A DNA stretch of 64,000 bases from the NCBI GenBank assembly GCA_921293015.1, contig OV121088.1, forward strand, positions 28,495,645 through 28,559,644, read 5' to 3'. Each line of letters opens with the position of its first letter. Position 1 is the stretch's first letter. Shown here piece after piece: positions 12,706-23,659 of the stretch. The notes beneath the pieces are model-generated. The model had not been told where the DNA came from. It saw nothing but the letters and a program-made list of their open reading frames with translations, and did no database searches. This DNA is from Phorcus lineatus (Eukaryota > Mollusca > Gastropoda > Trochida > Trochidae). Both the position numbers and the translations under genes were made by a program.

Positions 12706-13425
12706 ATGCTGAACTTCATTGATCGCGGTCAACTGAGCTACGCACCATGGTGTCGTCAAAGCCCTACTTCGACTTTGGCAGCTATATGTCAGGTACCTAG
12801 AACGGAGAGATTGTCAGACCTAAGTCAACCAAACGAAACGAAAATACCCTAGAGAAGCAGATATCCATGCATGAAGATCTTTGTTAGACGTGTGCTACGA
12901 TAATGACATCGTCACGACGAGATGTTGCTGCATTGTACAGACCATGTATCTGAGGATGTGGTGGCGAGAGGGTTTCAACATTGAGACCTGTATTTTATCA
13001 AACTGAGGAGAGAAGGCAACATGTGTAACCACGCCAAAACTTCATTTGCGAGTTGACATGCAAATAACCTGATGAGGACTTTGATGTTGTGAAATGTCCA
13101 TCCATAGTCAATGAGACACCTATACTAAAACCTAGAGAAAAACTAGGCTCAATTCCTGATGGAAACATAAGACATTTTCCTAATTGGCAATCTAGTAAAA
13201 ACTAACTGTAATAGTTTATTACGTCTGAAAATGGACGTTAGTACATCTAGAGAATTACACACATGTTCCATGTCGCGCTGGCGCAAACATCAGCTAATCA
13301 AAAGAGATCAGGCCCAGCACTTCGAATCGCGTGTCAATGCGATTTTTTCGGCGTTCTGGAGCACCTCGATTAAAAAATCCCATTGTTACGGATGTATTGT
13401 AGTGAATTGTGTTGAAAATTAAGAC
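12706..13425. other. CpG-bearing segment of unknown origin
   Basis: This piece is richer in CG than its flanks (for example 12885-12970 and 13270-13360), suggesting inserted or formerly transcribed DNA. The 63-codon ORF at 13231-13422 contains a basic stretch (RWRKHQLIKRDQ) but no known domain. Confidence 0.3.
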
Positions 13426-14142
13426 AGCATCAATTCTGTGCAGTAATGCTGTAGGAATATTTTGCGTTATCTATTTATTCATTTGTGCAAAAGTAAATCT
13501 TCAAATTAGGTCAAACAATCAAAACGGATACACATAGACAAACGTAGGGTAAACGTCAGCATGTAACATAACCAAGATGCAAATGAAGCTCGTTTTCGAA
13601 GATGTCGTGCAGTGTTTGCAGTATTAGTTGTTAAACGTTTGTCATGATGAATGCATGCACAATATCTCAGAGTTTGTTCCTTCTATTTTTCAATTATTAT
13701 ATAATGGTTCACTTTGATTGACATTCCCTTGTTAATATTTTATTATGATCGTGATTCTAACTTGATGAATTCCTTTGTCAAAAACCATTCAAAATTAGTT
13801 TTAAAAGGACTCATTTATATTTGATAAATTTGATGCTCAAATTTGTATATAAACATTCTGTACATGATCTATAACAATCATAACATGGATGTCATTCACA
13901 TATATTTTGGGTTAAATTACATTTAATTTAAAACTTCCTAGATGTTATTTTTCATGATAGCAAATAGTTAAACTATTAGTAATAACATTCATAAAACGTT
14001 ACCGATAAAAAGCAAGGGTAATCCAGGATGAATTCGTGCACGGTGTTGTAATTACTTTAAAAAACAAGCATGGACACTGTACTAACTTCTGCATAAAGAA
14101 TCCAAATAGAAATACTATGGCTGTCGTTTGGAAGAAAATCAT

Positions 14143-14383
14143 CATGTCATAGTGACCGCTAACGAATACAGATTAGCTTTTCAGGCAAAATGTAAACAGT
14201 TCATTCTTAAATGGCTATTTTCCCTTTAAGCGTGTTCATAACTAACACTCATGCAAATGTAGTTCGACTGGCACAGCTTCTATGCTGCAATCACTGCTAT
14301 CAGTATCTTGTTATCTCGGGTGATGGGATGGCATCTATACTCTACTTTTCTTTAACTGTACAATCAGTGTCCTAATCAACAGG
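14143..14383. repeat. Module P, copy 1
   Basis: Shares with the other P copies: ATGTCATA(A/G)TGACC, TCAG(A/G)CAAAATGTAAA, GGCTATTTTCCCTTTAAGCG, TTCATAACTAACACTCA, GCAATCACTGCTAT, ATCTTGTTATC and ACAATCAGTGTCC. It is closest to copy 5 at 51380. Confidence 0.7.
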
Positions 14384-16375
14384 AAATTCAAACATGCATA
14401 TTCATCTTGAGACACTAGGACTAAGCATTACGTAATATGTTATGTACATGACCCATATGGCAAAGAATAAATACACAAAGGAACGGAATTTCAACTGACC
14501 ACAAACATCAGAAATCATAGATATGCTCTGCTGTTATATAAACGCATATGAATACATGCACATTGATGTCTTAACTGTTATTAATGAAACAGGGTAATTA
14601 CAATTACTGGTTTCTATAATTTGAAGGGATGCATGCTCTTTGCATGTTACATTAATAAAAATACGTTGCAGTGACCATGGGAATATTTAATTTTATACAT
14701 TTGAGAAAAAAGGATTTGAAAGTAGCGTCAGTGTTTATATTACACGTATGTGAACTGACATTAAATTCGAATGTATTGATGCTACTACAGTTGCCTACTT
14801 AAAAGCGCTAGTGCAAGCCAATATTTCGTGTATCGAACAAATATGTACGTATAAAGTTGATTTTACAACACCGGAAGTATGTAATGAACGTTGCATCAAA
14901 TCTGCATGAACTAAGGCATCGAAAATTTTCCTTAAAGCCAGATTAGCAAAAACGAAAGTTGATTTCTTAATCCAATAACAGTGCTTATATTACATTTATT
15001 TAATCGGTTAAGTTGCAATATTACATCAATAATTCTCAGTTCACCATAACTGAATGAATATGTGAAGACACTATTTTCAAATAAACTTAACTATTCAGAA
15101 TGACCACATAACCTCAAGATTTGCACCTTGTAAATAATCCAGCATTTTATTAATTTTACTTGAGTGAGCTGTTCATATTTTAGCCACTATGATCAGATAT
15201 ACGTTAGCTCAGAATCTATTTTAATGACACAAAGTTAAAAACAAATGACATAAGTGCGTCACAAATGTCTAGGCTAATGACAATACTGATATCAGGAATT
15301 ATAACCTTTGAACAAGTTAAGATGATTTTTTTATCACTAATAGCAATTTTCTTTACTTCAACATTCAAAGTTTTCGAAAATCCGTAACCGTTTTAAATAA
15401 ACCAGATAAGTTTGTTGTCATTCGCATGTGATAAAAAACCAAGAATTACAAGAGCCCATGAGAAAAAGTTTTGTTGCGACTGGTTTGAAGAAGACATTTA
15501 TACAGCCGTTAGAAAGAATATTGTCACAAATTTTGAGGTTTTTGTGAGAAAAATTATGAAAGCTATTATAAGTATGTTCTATGTAGTTTTGCTGATATTT
15601 TCGTGACAAATAGTTTTCATTATATAAGTTGAAGTATTGTTAAGCAGTTTCAAATGTTTACTCATATGATTATTTCCACCTGTTTTCTTATTTTTTAAAC
15701 ATTAAACATTATTTATCTAACCAGATCCATTAACAATATTGCATGATTGCATTTTCAAGGTTTCAATTTGTTACCATCTTAAGTGAAAGCTGTTGTAACA
15801 CAAAAATGCTCTTAGACGAAACCATGATTGTTGACGTGACTTGATAACCAAGTAGCATGAGGTATATGACTTGTTTTGCGATTTACATTTCATGAGTAAA
15901 TTATGTCGCCTGTAATATTAATTAACATTTAGTCATATGCATATGTTATTTGGACATATGATACCAAACCCGAAACAAGATAAACGAAGACAAAGAGCAA
16001 TAAACATATGCATATTGTTATTTCAATGAACACGTTTAGTTCAATTGAATGTTTTTCTTTGCTTATTTGCCTGTGAAGTTAATCCACAAACAGGGCAATG
16101 ATTCTGTTGAAATCTAATACAGTCTTGATTTATTTGTGAATCACTGGATTCCCTCTGGTTTTTCAAGCCGTGCTGTGCTGTTGGAAGTTTTAGCAGAAAC
16201 TTCACCATTTCACCATGGCTTTGACGCTGATCACCTTGACAAAGGAACTTGCAAGACTTTGTCATTGAAATAATAGCGACGTTTCAGTATATGTTCTGAT
16301 ACGGTTTTCAAGTATTTTCCTAAAATAGGTTTTAAACAAATAGAGGGAAAATGACTCGTGGCAACAAAGGAGCTA
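14384..16375. other. AT-rich intergenic DNA between P and S
   Basis: No transposon, RNA gene or coding domain was recognised. Overlapping ORFs on both strands at 15412-15609 and one at 16041-16265 (-) appear to be chance. Confidence 0.45.
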
Positions 16376-18640
16376 TATCAAGTAAGACAACTACAACAAC
16401 CGGCTTAATCTAAATGGATTACAAGGGAACACCCTTTTCCAGTCACAAACCTACGCCTTGGGCAATCTTTGATTATTGGATGTGTCTCTAAATTGTATAT
16501 TGTCACACAATACATGTTTTGATAGCTGAGACCGATGCATTTACACTTGGTCTAAATCCCCCTGACTTAGGTCTTAAAAGTGTCGAGAATATTGACTGGA
16601 AATCGGATAGACAGATTTGAACTGCAAAGAGGAGTCAAAATAATTTCAATAGGTATGTTAGACGATGATATCGACATATAGATTGTAATTCAATCTGGTT
16701 TCAATACAAACATATCATGTCACGTTTATTTGATTATTAGCAATTACTACTGTTGTGAAGTCAGTTAATGTAAGTCTTTTCTGTCCGAATGTATGAATCG
16801 ATACTTCTGTAAATATTTGATTTACTTAACTCAAACGGTCATAATTCTGAACAGATGTTTGTGTACAAAAGATGAAATAATCTTAATCCAACTTAACATT
16901 TTCACATTTCACTTGCTTAGGGTTAATGAATTTGAGGCTTAATAATGTGGGATAATTTATAAAGACTGATTTATTGAATTAGTGAGGACGAAATCACAAT
17001 GTCTCTTGTGCATCAATAGTAAAATCTGTGTTTGTTTAAAATTCGATATTTATAGGTCGTAATATGGACCTCAACAGTTATTTTGTAACAAAATATTCTT
17101 TTTTACAGTTCTGACATAATGATTTTGTACAATTTGTCAGACTATAACACGAAATCAGTTGATACATTAAAATGCAGGAATACAAACTATATTTGAGTAA
17201 GAATTATGTCAGAGATGATAAAATTGGTTGACACTTACTATCTTGAATATATAATATAATTCCTTTTTTCTAAAAGAAAATGTAACATTGATAAACTAAA
17301 AATATAAGTCTGTAGTATTACATTTCGTAACAATTCATTAATCATTAATACTAATTGGAAAAAAAGCATCTCAACCAACATTTATTGCACCTGATTCTGA
17401 GCAAATTGTAACTATGATTATTGCATTATTTTTGCTGCTTCCAACGAATATGAAGTATATTTATTTCGTCTGTACTTTACAAACAATATTACAAGTAATA
17501 TTTCATAACAGGTACTAAGTGTTCAATTATATGAACTTTTCACAACGAATTGACTTCGTATATTTAAAGAAATCGTCAGGTTTCCACAATTCCAACGCTA
17601 AATTAGCTCTCCGTGTTTTGTTTATCAATTTTAGAGTGAGATTCTCCACAATCGTGGTATTTGTGTACATTCCAAGTGAGCCAGACAGTCCTATCAACAT
17701 TATCCTACATGCCTAATTGCTGTATCAACACATCAAATTAACTACGTATTTGTAAGCTTATAGAGTGTACTTGAAACGGTAAGGAATAAATGTACAAGCA
17801 TGTCTTCGAGCAAACCAATGTTCTCAATATGGGCCTCTCTTAAGTATATTTGACCATAGAAGGTAATTCATTTACCAAGTACGTCGCAGTGTAAACAAGC
17901 GAAATGATATATTGAGTTAATGAAAATTTAATAACTCTTTGACGATCTAACTCTGCTTGCAACCTCAACTACTATCTGTGTAATGCATTCCTCTGTTAAA
18001 ACTCAAAATAAAATGTTTAAAATACTTACATTCAGCATTTCCTATGAACAACTGTTACTCACATCAGGCAACGCTAAATTATCGGATGTGCATACAGTAC
18101 ATAACTTCGGTTTAACAGCTCAAGTGGTATTCGTACAAATAGGTTGTCAGCAAAATTCAGTGTTGTTGTGAATTTGTTGATATTGCATGTGGCTTAAAAA
18201 TGCATACATGTACACACCTGTGCATGTTGTTCTATTTGCATATTTCTACGAAATACTGTTATACATCTTACTTCTCCCTCTGTGTCGCATTATCCACTTC
18301 TGCATCTGGTGAAAAAATACAATTGCCAATGAAAATAAACAATACCGCTGCAAAAATCCACGTCAATCATGTTTACCTTTAGCCTGACTGCAGGCAATGA
18401 CACTTCTTCTGGACCCTACTGACAAAAGTAGTCAGACATCTGATGCTAACATCAGAGATATACCTTCGTTTTTAAAGGAAGCGCCTTAGTCATCTTCAGT
18501 GATGACTTCTTCTTCTAGTGATTTTCTTTACACTGAATATGGCCATTTAAGTGAGCTAATAACAGCAAAACATTGACGTTGTATGCGTTGACGTCGGTAC
18601 CCTCTGTTCTGTTTGAATTAGCTGTTGCATGGACTATCGC
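16376..18640. repeat. Copy A, modules S to T of the tandem duplication
   Basis: Co-linear with 32425-36120. Anchors: GTAAGACAACTA (16380/32432), CAATCTTTGATTATT (16463/32525), TATAAAGACT near 16960/32995, AGGTCGT(A/C)ATAT(G/T)GACCT (17054/33093), GTGAGCCAGACAGTCCTATC (17677/34010), GCTTATAGAGTGTACTT (17756/34093), CACTGAATATGG (18530/35996) and ACAGCAAAACATTGACG (18565/36032). Short indels destroy any common reading frame, so ORFs at 17519, 17983 and 18200 are not supported as genes. Confidence 0.75.
17054..17071. promoter_or_regulatory. Inverted AGGTCA-like half-sites
   Basis: AGGTCGTAATATGGACCT is an imperfect palindrome of AGGTCA/TGACCT half-sites with 6 bp between. The paralogous site at 33093 is closer to consensus. 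Such half-sites bind nuclear receptors in general; binding here is only inferred. Confidence 0.3.
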
Positions 18641-18829
18641 GTTTTATCTTGTATCTTGTTCTTTTCCTTTTTAGTTTGTAACGATCTGAAACGTGACCAC
18701 ACCAGCAACAACCTTCTGATGGGCAAATTGATAATTACAGGTGACACAGGCGTTTTCACAGTCAACCATAGGAAACTGCTTGACAATAACGTTATGAAAA
18801 CATACACAATCATTGCTGTCACACGTTAG
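18629..18829 (+). CDS. Doubtful short ORF with hydrophobic start
   Basis: 66 codons, beginning MDYRVLSCILFFSFLV, which looks like a signal peptide or membrane anchor, and ending VMKTYTIIAVTR before TAG. In copy B the end is repeated in the same frame with the same stop (VMKTYTIIAFTR, 37135-37172), and two of the three base changes in those 12 codons are silent. The middle is not preserved because copy B carries a roughly 0.9-kb insertion after a partly similar start. No introns, UTRs or domain were identified. Chance conservation in recently diverged DNA is an adequate explanation, and a 165-codon ORF on the other strand overlaps. Confidence 0.15.
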   Translation: MDYRVLSCILFFSFLVCNDLKRDHTSNNLLMGKLIITGDTGVFTVNHRKLLDNNVMKTYTIIAVTR

Positions 18830-19400
18830 ATATTGTATAAGAACATTTCTTCTGTACGTCAGTATCAATGAACTAGATGGAAAAATGACGGGGCAAAAAC
18901 GGTTATTTATTCCCTGCAGCCTTTGACAAAACAGCTCTATTTCTGAAAATGGTTCGAGACCTTTTTCAAAAGTTTTTGCTTCTAGCATGGAGGTTGCTTT
19001 ATTAAAATTAGTAAAACTAATGACCATTTGAGATGAAGTTTTAAAAGAATCATGGAAAAAAGCTTTCTCTTCCTTAAGTTGCAGTTCATTTTTTTTAAAA
19101 GGTCTAAGGCCATCATGCCGTTTTCCTTTTTTTTGCTTTACAGTTGGGATTGTAGTCATCCCACACAATGTCAGATATGACTGATACGTCTATTTCTAAA
19201 ATACCTCAGAGAGTCATTCTTAGTGAATAGGTTTCATATAATATACATCACAAAGTCTCCGTAAGGACAAAGTAAATGCGTAATGTATGAAAAACTGGTA
19301 TAAATGCCGTCAAATATAAATTTGAGGTAGATATTAAGCCATGAGCAAAAGGAGAAGCTTTTCTTTAATCAAAATCGCACATAAGTTAGGGGCAGCAGGT
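18780..19400. repeat. Copy A, module U
   Basis: Matches 37118-38090 (anchors AACGTTATGAAAACATACACA, CACACGTTAGA, TTTGACAAAACAGCTCTATTT, CATCATGC, CAGAGAGTC, AATAGGTTTCATAT, GAGCAAAAGG/GGGCAAAAGG) and more weakly 48110-48270 in copy C. The 165-codon minus-strand ORF at 18671-19168 lies across it; stop codons and indels in copy B argue against it being a gene. Confidence 0.7.
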
Positions 19401-19465
19401 AACCAATTCTTTAATTCATTTTTGTTTTATTCCTTCTATTTTGCAATGTAAAAACAAGGACTTCA

Positions 19466-19555
19466 TATAGTATAGTATAGTATAGTATAGTATAGTATAG
19501 TATAGTATAGTATAGTATAGTATAGTATAGTATAGTATAGTATAGTATAGTATAG
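19466..19555. repeat. (TATAG)18 microsatellite
   Basis: Eighteen uninterrupted TATAG units, 90 bp. There is no equivalent array in copy B, so it arose or expanded after duplication. Perfect periodicity suggests it is polymorphic in length. Confidence 0.97.
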
Positions 19556-19689
19556 ATTTCATATATCCTAGTCTGCTAAAAACATTAAATGATTGATGTC
19601 AGAACGACACTAGTGTAATGCTTAAAGATAATATTCTTCATCAGGTAGGAAAAGTCAGCAGGAAAAGAGGTAAGCGAGGAGCGGGTGAG

Positions 19690-19975
19690 GAAATCTATGT
19701 TCGATATGTTCGATCACTTAGGAACAAACTGTCGGAACTTGATGCGTGTGTCCGATACATGTTTAAGTACAGAGTCTTTTGTGTTCTACCGAATCCTGGC
19801 TCAATAACACTATTGATGACAGCACCCTTGCACTTCCCGGATTTGGCGTCCCCATAATTAGACAGAAGGGTAGAGGATATGGGCAAGGCCATTTGGGGTG
19901 GTGTATGCATTTATGTGAATGAGCGGTGGTGCAAGAACTAAGTGTCGTTTAGACCCTCGACCCCTTATAGGTCCA
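19690..19975 (+). pseudogene. LINE endonuclease fragment (CR1/L2-like)
   Basis: Translation over shifting frames gives SLRNKLSELDACVRYM, then NNTIDDSTLALPGFGV, then GKAIWGGVCIYVNERWCKN and a stop. These correspond to the APE-type endonuclease of non-LTR retrotransposons, where NARSLRNK..., the TETWL...LPGF region and the GGVC.Y... strand occur in that order. At least two frameshifts (about 19765-19790 and 19855-19875) break it. The usual upstream start and the downstream reverse transcriptase are missing. The CR1/L2 assignment is tentative. It is probably separate from the LINE piece at 20145, which is of an L1/Tx1-like type. Confidence 0.65.
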
Positions 19976-19981
19976 CAATGC

Positions 19982-20128
19982 TCACAATCTAGGAATCGAC
20001 CACTTTAATCTGTCAGTTTGACATAAAGCAACTTGTGAGCCCTTCACAATCTAAAAATCGACGCTTGTATTTGCTAAATGGAACGCAAAGACAAGCGCAA
20101 ACCCCTTCACAATCTGGGAATCAAAGAA
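19982..20128. repeat. 62-bp tandem repeat, interrupted module (left half)
   Basis: Three direct copies of TCACAATCT(A/G)GGAATC-type units start at 19982, 20044 and 20107, a period of 62-63 bp. Related units occur uninterrupted at 38310-38460 in copy B, where they run straight into a foldback sequence. Here a LINE separates the two halves. Confidence 0.65.
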
Positions 20129-20144
20129 GATATATATACACAAA

Positions 20145-21520
20145 CCTAAGACAATATGGATTGGCTCGAAAACAGGAAGTAGGGATATACTATGTCAAGA
20201 TATAAGTATAGATTGGCAAAGAAACGAATTTGAAGTTTTGGGTCGTACATTTACATCTGATTTAAATGAGTTGTGTGTAATCAATACAAGAAAAAGACTT
20301 GAAGAAATTAACAGATCACTAGCAAATTGGCGGAAAATAAATTTGACATTGATTGGAAAAATCACTGTAATTAAAACATTGACTCTTTCAAAATTGGTTC
20401 ACATTTTCAATTCTCTACCTTATCCGCCTCAAGAATTTATAAATTCTCTTGAGAAAATATTCTTCAGATTTATTTGGAATGGTAAAATTTACAAAATAAA
20501 ACAAGCATCGTTAAGAAAGACTTTTTTGATGGGGGCTTACGCAAGATCGATAAAAGAACTTTTATTAATGCAATGAAATTGTCGACACTTAAGAGATACT
20601 TAAGAAAAAGAAAGTCTAGTAATCCCTGCAATTTTCCATTCAAGGATGTTCTGAAATATGACCCAAATTTCCAGGATATTGTAAAAACTGATAACCCATT
20701 TATGACAGATATTCTGATAGCATGGAAACTATATTGTACAAAAAATGTCATAGATGATGATAACATCAAACTTAGGTCAGCCTTTGTGGTTGAATAATAA
20801 GCTAAAACAATCATCATTTTATTAGACGTTTGGCTAATAGTTGAATTGTCAGCCTTAAAGACCTTTGTGATGAGCATGGTTTAATGTCTTTTGAAGACCT
20901 GCAGCTTACGTTTAGCATTACGAGTACATGTATGGAACATGGATACATAATTCATAATTTACCACAAGCATGGAAAATCACACTTAAAAAACACAAAAAT
21001 AATTATATCAGTGATCTTGATATAGATTTCCCTAATAAGGACTTTTTGTCCGCCAATGATAAACTCCTATTAGATAATTGTAGGCCACAAGATTTGAAAG
21101 ATGTAAAGCTATTTGATTTTCAGTTCAAGTTTTTGCAAAGAATTATTTACACTAAAAAGAGCTTTTTTATAATAAAAGTTATCAACATGTTGATAATGAA
21201 ACTTTATGCCATGTTTATTGGGAATGCAATGTAACCCACACCTTTTAGATGAATCTGAAAAATGTAATTACCCAAAACAAAAATATATTTGAAATAAAAA
21301 CAATGGTTTGGTTTGGGATCTTTTTTTATAATCTATTGTTGTTTCATATCATACTATCTGCCAAAAAGTATTTTTAGCATTGTAATTTAAAGAAAATAAC
21401 ACCGAAAGTATATAATATACTAAAGGTTTTGAAAAACATTTTCATTGTTGAAAAGTACATATCCAAAAGGAATAATAAAATGGATTGATTTGAAAACAAA
21501 TGGCTTCCATTATTCCCAAT
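20145..21520 (+). pseudogene. LINE ORF2 C-terminal remnant (L1/Tx1-like)
   Basis: An open frame at 20145-20535 reads KTIWIGS...IDWQRNEFEVLGRTFT, then RLEEINRSLANWRKINLTL, GKITVIKTLTLSKLVHIF, and FFRFIWNGKIYKIKQ. This is the conserved region just after the reverse transcriptase of L1/Tx1-like LINEs. A frameshift near 20530 leads to GGLRKIDKRTFINAMKLST at about 20530-20785, another to WLNNKA, and then to SFEDLQLTFSIT and LPQAWKITLKK at 20884-20990. A further shift gives NETLCHVYWEC near 21190, equivalent to the Cys/His-bearing tail, and KYISKRNNKMD near 21450-21485. The endonuclease and catalytic RT parts are absent, as expected of a 5'-truncated insertion. Frameshifts and stops show it is dead. 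Confidence 0.85.
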
Positions 21521-21744
21521 ATTCTATCATTAAGCCCAGGAATAACATTTGCTAGAAAACATTGTTCCAAAGCTAGATAGAGTGTATGTTAGATATCCAC
21601 TGATTTGTTATTGTTTGATTGCCTACTGACCTACATATATTTACGAATGCACTGTTATCAAATGTATGTACGAGAACAAATAAAAAAGACCACAACATAA
21701 TTATTAATAAAGACGTTTTTGATTGGGAAAAAACACAAAAAACT

Positions 21745-21892
21745 ATACTACTAACAAGCAAATTCCTAGATTTTGATCACTCCCAGTTTGTTCAGTTCTC
21801 ACAATCTGCAGATTGTTTAAACAATCTAGAAATGAAAAGAATTCCTAGATTGTTCAAACAATCTGCAAATTATTATCATTCCTAGATTTCAC
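21745..21892. repeat. Foldback sequence, interrupted module (right half)
   Basis: CACAATCTGCAGATTGTTTA at 21800 pairs with its inverse at about 21840-21875 around an ATTCCTAGATTGT/ACAATCTAGAAAT core. The same flank (ACTAACAAGCAAATTCCTAGATT...) is found at 38480 in copy B. Peptide-like similarity between the two copies reflects DNA similarity, not selection that can be shown. Confidence 0.6.
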
Positions 21893-22374
21893 GGAACCTT
21901 AACCTCATTTGCATCAAACAGTTTCATAACTGCTTGCTTTTCTTGAAAAACGGAGTGGATAGAAAGAATATATTCCTGATATATTATTAATGAGGCTTTA
22001 AATTATATTTTGACATTTAATCATTTATAAATCATGTCTAAGTTATACCTAAATCAATCATATTCATTGTTTCTGAGGCATTCCTGATGTAAGATGTTTC
22101 AGAGAACTTTTCTGAAAAGGTGAAGACAAGAATTTTAAGAATAATTAACCTGTTCGTGTAAATATCAAAAGGTTGATCGTCAATAAATTTCCTGCAATTG
22201 ATGAGTATGTAAGTTGAATAACTCACAATAAATTATACTAATGTATGTAAATCCTGGTCTGCTAAAAGTATAAATTATGAAAGACACTTCCATATCCTTA
22301 TATTTTCCTCTTGCTGATTTGGATAACCAATTCAAAAACTCCATTATTATCGTGTCCTTGTCTTAATATGTCAG

Positions 22375-22451
22375 CAACCCCTGTTAGTGCTAGATTTTCT
22401 CCTCAAAATACATCCAGTTTGGCACCCGTTATGGCTGGTTTTGACATTTCG
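22375..22451 (+). other. Possible orphan exon (77 bp)
   Basis: A pyrimidine-containing run ends in TGTCAG at 22374, followed by 77 bp and then GGTAATGA, a donor-like sequence with GT at 22452. One frame is open through it (ATPVSARFSPQNTSSL...AGFDIS, from the codon at 22372). It is GC-richer than its flanks. No partner exon is identified, so this may be chance. Confidence 0.15.
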
Positions 22452-22663
22452 GTAATGATATTTATACTTTTTATGTAGTTTAAATATGAGTCAACAAGGA
22501 GAGCTTGTTATTCAGTGAACTATTTCATGTTTCTGTCACATAGACCAATGCAAATGGTCATGCTGGCGGACCCAGTTATGGTTATTAGTTAACACTTTTT
22601 TTCCGTTTCCGTTTCCCGTTTATTTCATTTGACTCCAGTGTATCGTCTAGAATATTGGTGAAT

Positions 22664-22790
22664 GTATGGACATCAGGGAATCCTTATCTCATCAGCATCG
22701 GGGAATCGGCTTCGACAGTAACCAGAACGGAATTGGATCACAGTTATCAGCAGTGAGCAGACGGATATAAAGACACGTTTTAAAGGAGGA
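22664..22790 (+). promoter_or_regulatory. Module V, copy A: candidate TATA promoter
   Basis: GGAATCCTTATCTCATCA, then GGAATTGGATCACAGTTATCAG and a TATAAAG box at 22766-22772. The same order occurs at 38633 (TATAAAG at 38719) and at 48478 (box lost). It is one of the best kept segments across all three copies. A core promoter is the simplest reading because the TATA-like box sits at a fixed place downstream of a conserved element; no product is identified downstream. Confidence 0.35.
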
Positions 22791-23414
22791 ATCGTTATTC
22801 ATCATTATTTAACAATAGTAGCCTCCTTCTGAAAGTGAAAGTATAACATATACTTCGCATTTTATACAGAAAGATTCCAAAAGGATATCCTTCCTGAAAA
22901 ATAACGCCGTGTGTATCTTTACTATTAAGGTAATGTTTCCTTGCATTATGATCTATAGTCAAATTGGTTGTTTTTTTCTTGGTTTCAGTATGTATGTTAG
23001 ACCTTCTGCAGACATGGAGTTTCATGTTTGTATTTCATTAAGAACAGAAAGTAGGGCACGTTCACTATTTGGTATTCCGCTCATAAGTACCTAATTTGTA
23101 AGCAAATTGCATCTTTTATATGCAGACTATATTCGAAAGAGATGAGATATTTTTCAAAGTGATAACATTTTACAATTACCTTTATAGTCTTGATATTGGC
23201 ATAACCGTCATTTTGACTTTGTACACTTGTCATTGGGAGGAAAGTCAATAATGTTACCTGACAACAAACAAGAGCTTAAATTTTATGCTGAAAATGTTTA
23301 ATTGCTTTCCAAGACAAAACTGAATGCATAAAACACAGCAATACAACAAAATGAGGCAACTGAAAAAAATATTTATTTATCAAATTATGATTCAATGTAA
23401 AAGAACATGTTAAA

Positions 23415-23494
23415 TGTTCAATAAAAGTGAGTGAGTTGTTGTTTAACGCCACTTGGGCAACATAACAGCTATTAGCGGCTTGTTCAATAAAAGT
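23415..23494. mobile_element. 52-bp SINE-head insertion with 14-bp target duplication
   Basis: TGTTCAATAAAAGT occurs at 23415-23428 and again, identical, at 23481-23494. Between them lie 52 bp beginning GAGTGAGTTGTTGTTTAACG and ending ATTAGCGGCT. The insert resembles the head of a mollusc SINE also seen at 46337 and 56946. Perfect 14-bp duplications are typical of LINE-driven target-primed insertion and show this event is young. Confidence 0.75.
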
Positions 23495-23659
23495 CGGGCT
23501 TTCCTAATTTTGCCTCAATATCAATTTATTACATAAGTTATGACCCATATCTGATAAGGTACAGACATCTTTGTAAGACTATAATTTATCATTGCAAATG
23601 TACCTAAAATGCATACTAGAGAATCCAAAAGAAATCTTGCACTGAGTCAGAGAGAGATA

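Noticed and set aside
18671..19168. 165-codon minus-strand ORF, the longest in the window
   Set aside because: It covers modules also present in copy B, where the aligned frame has stops and indels; composition is Lys/Phe/Asn-rich and no domain is visible.
20470..20877. 135-codon minus-strand ORF
   Set aside because: It is the opposite strand of the LINE ORF2 remnant.
19690..21520. One LINE holding both the endonuclease fragment and the ORF2 tail
   Set aside because: The 62-bp tandem repeat shared with copy B lies between them, and the two parts resemble different LINE clades.
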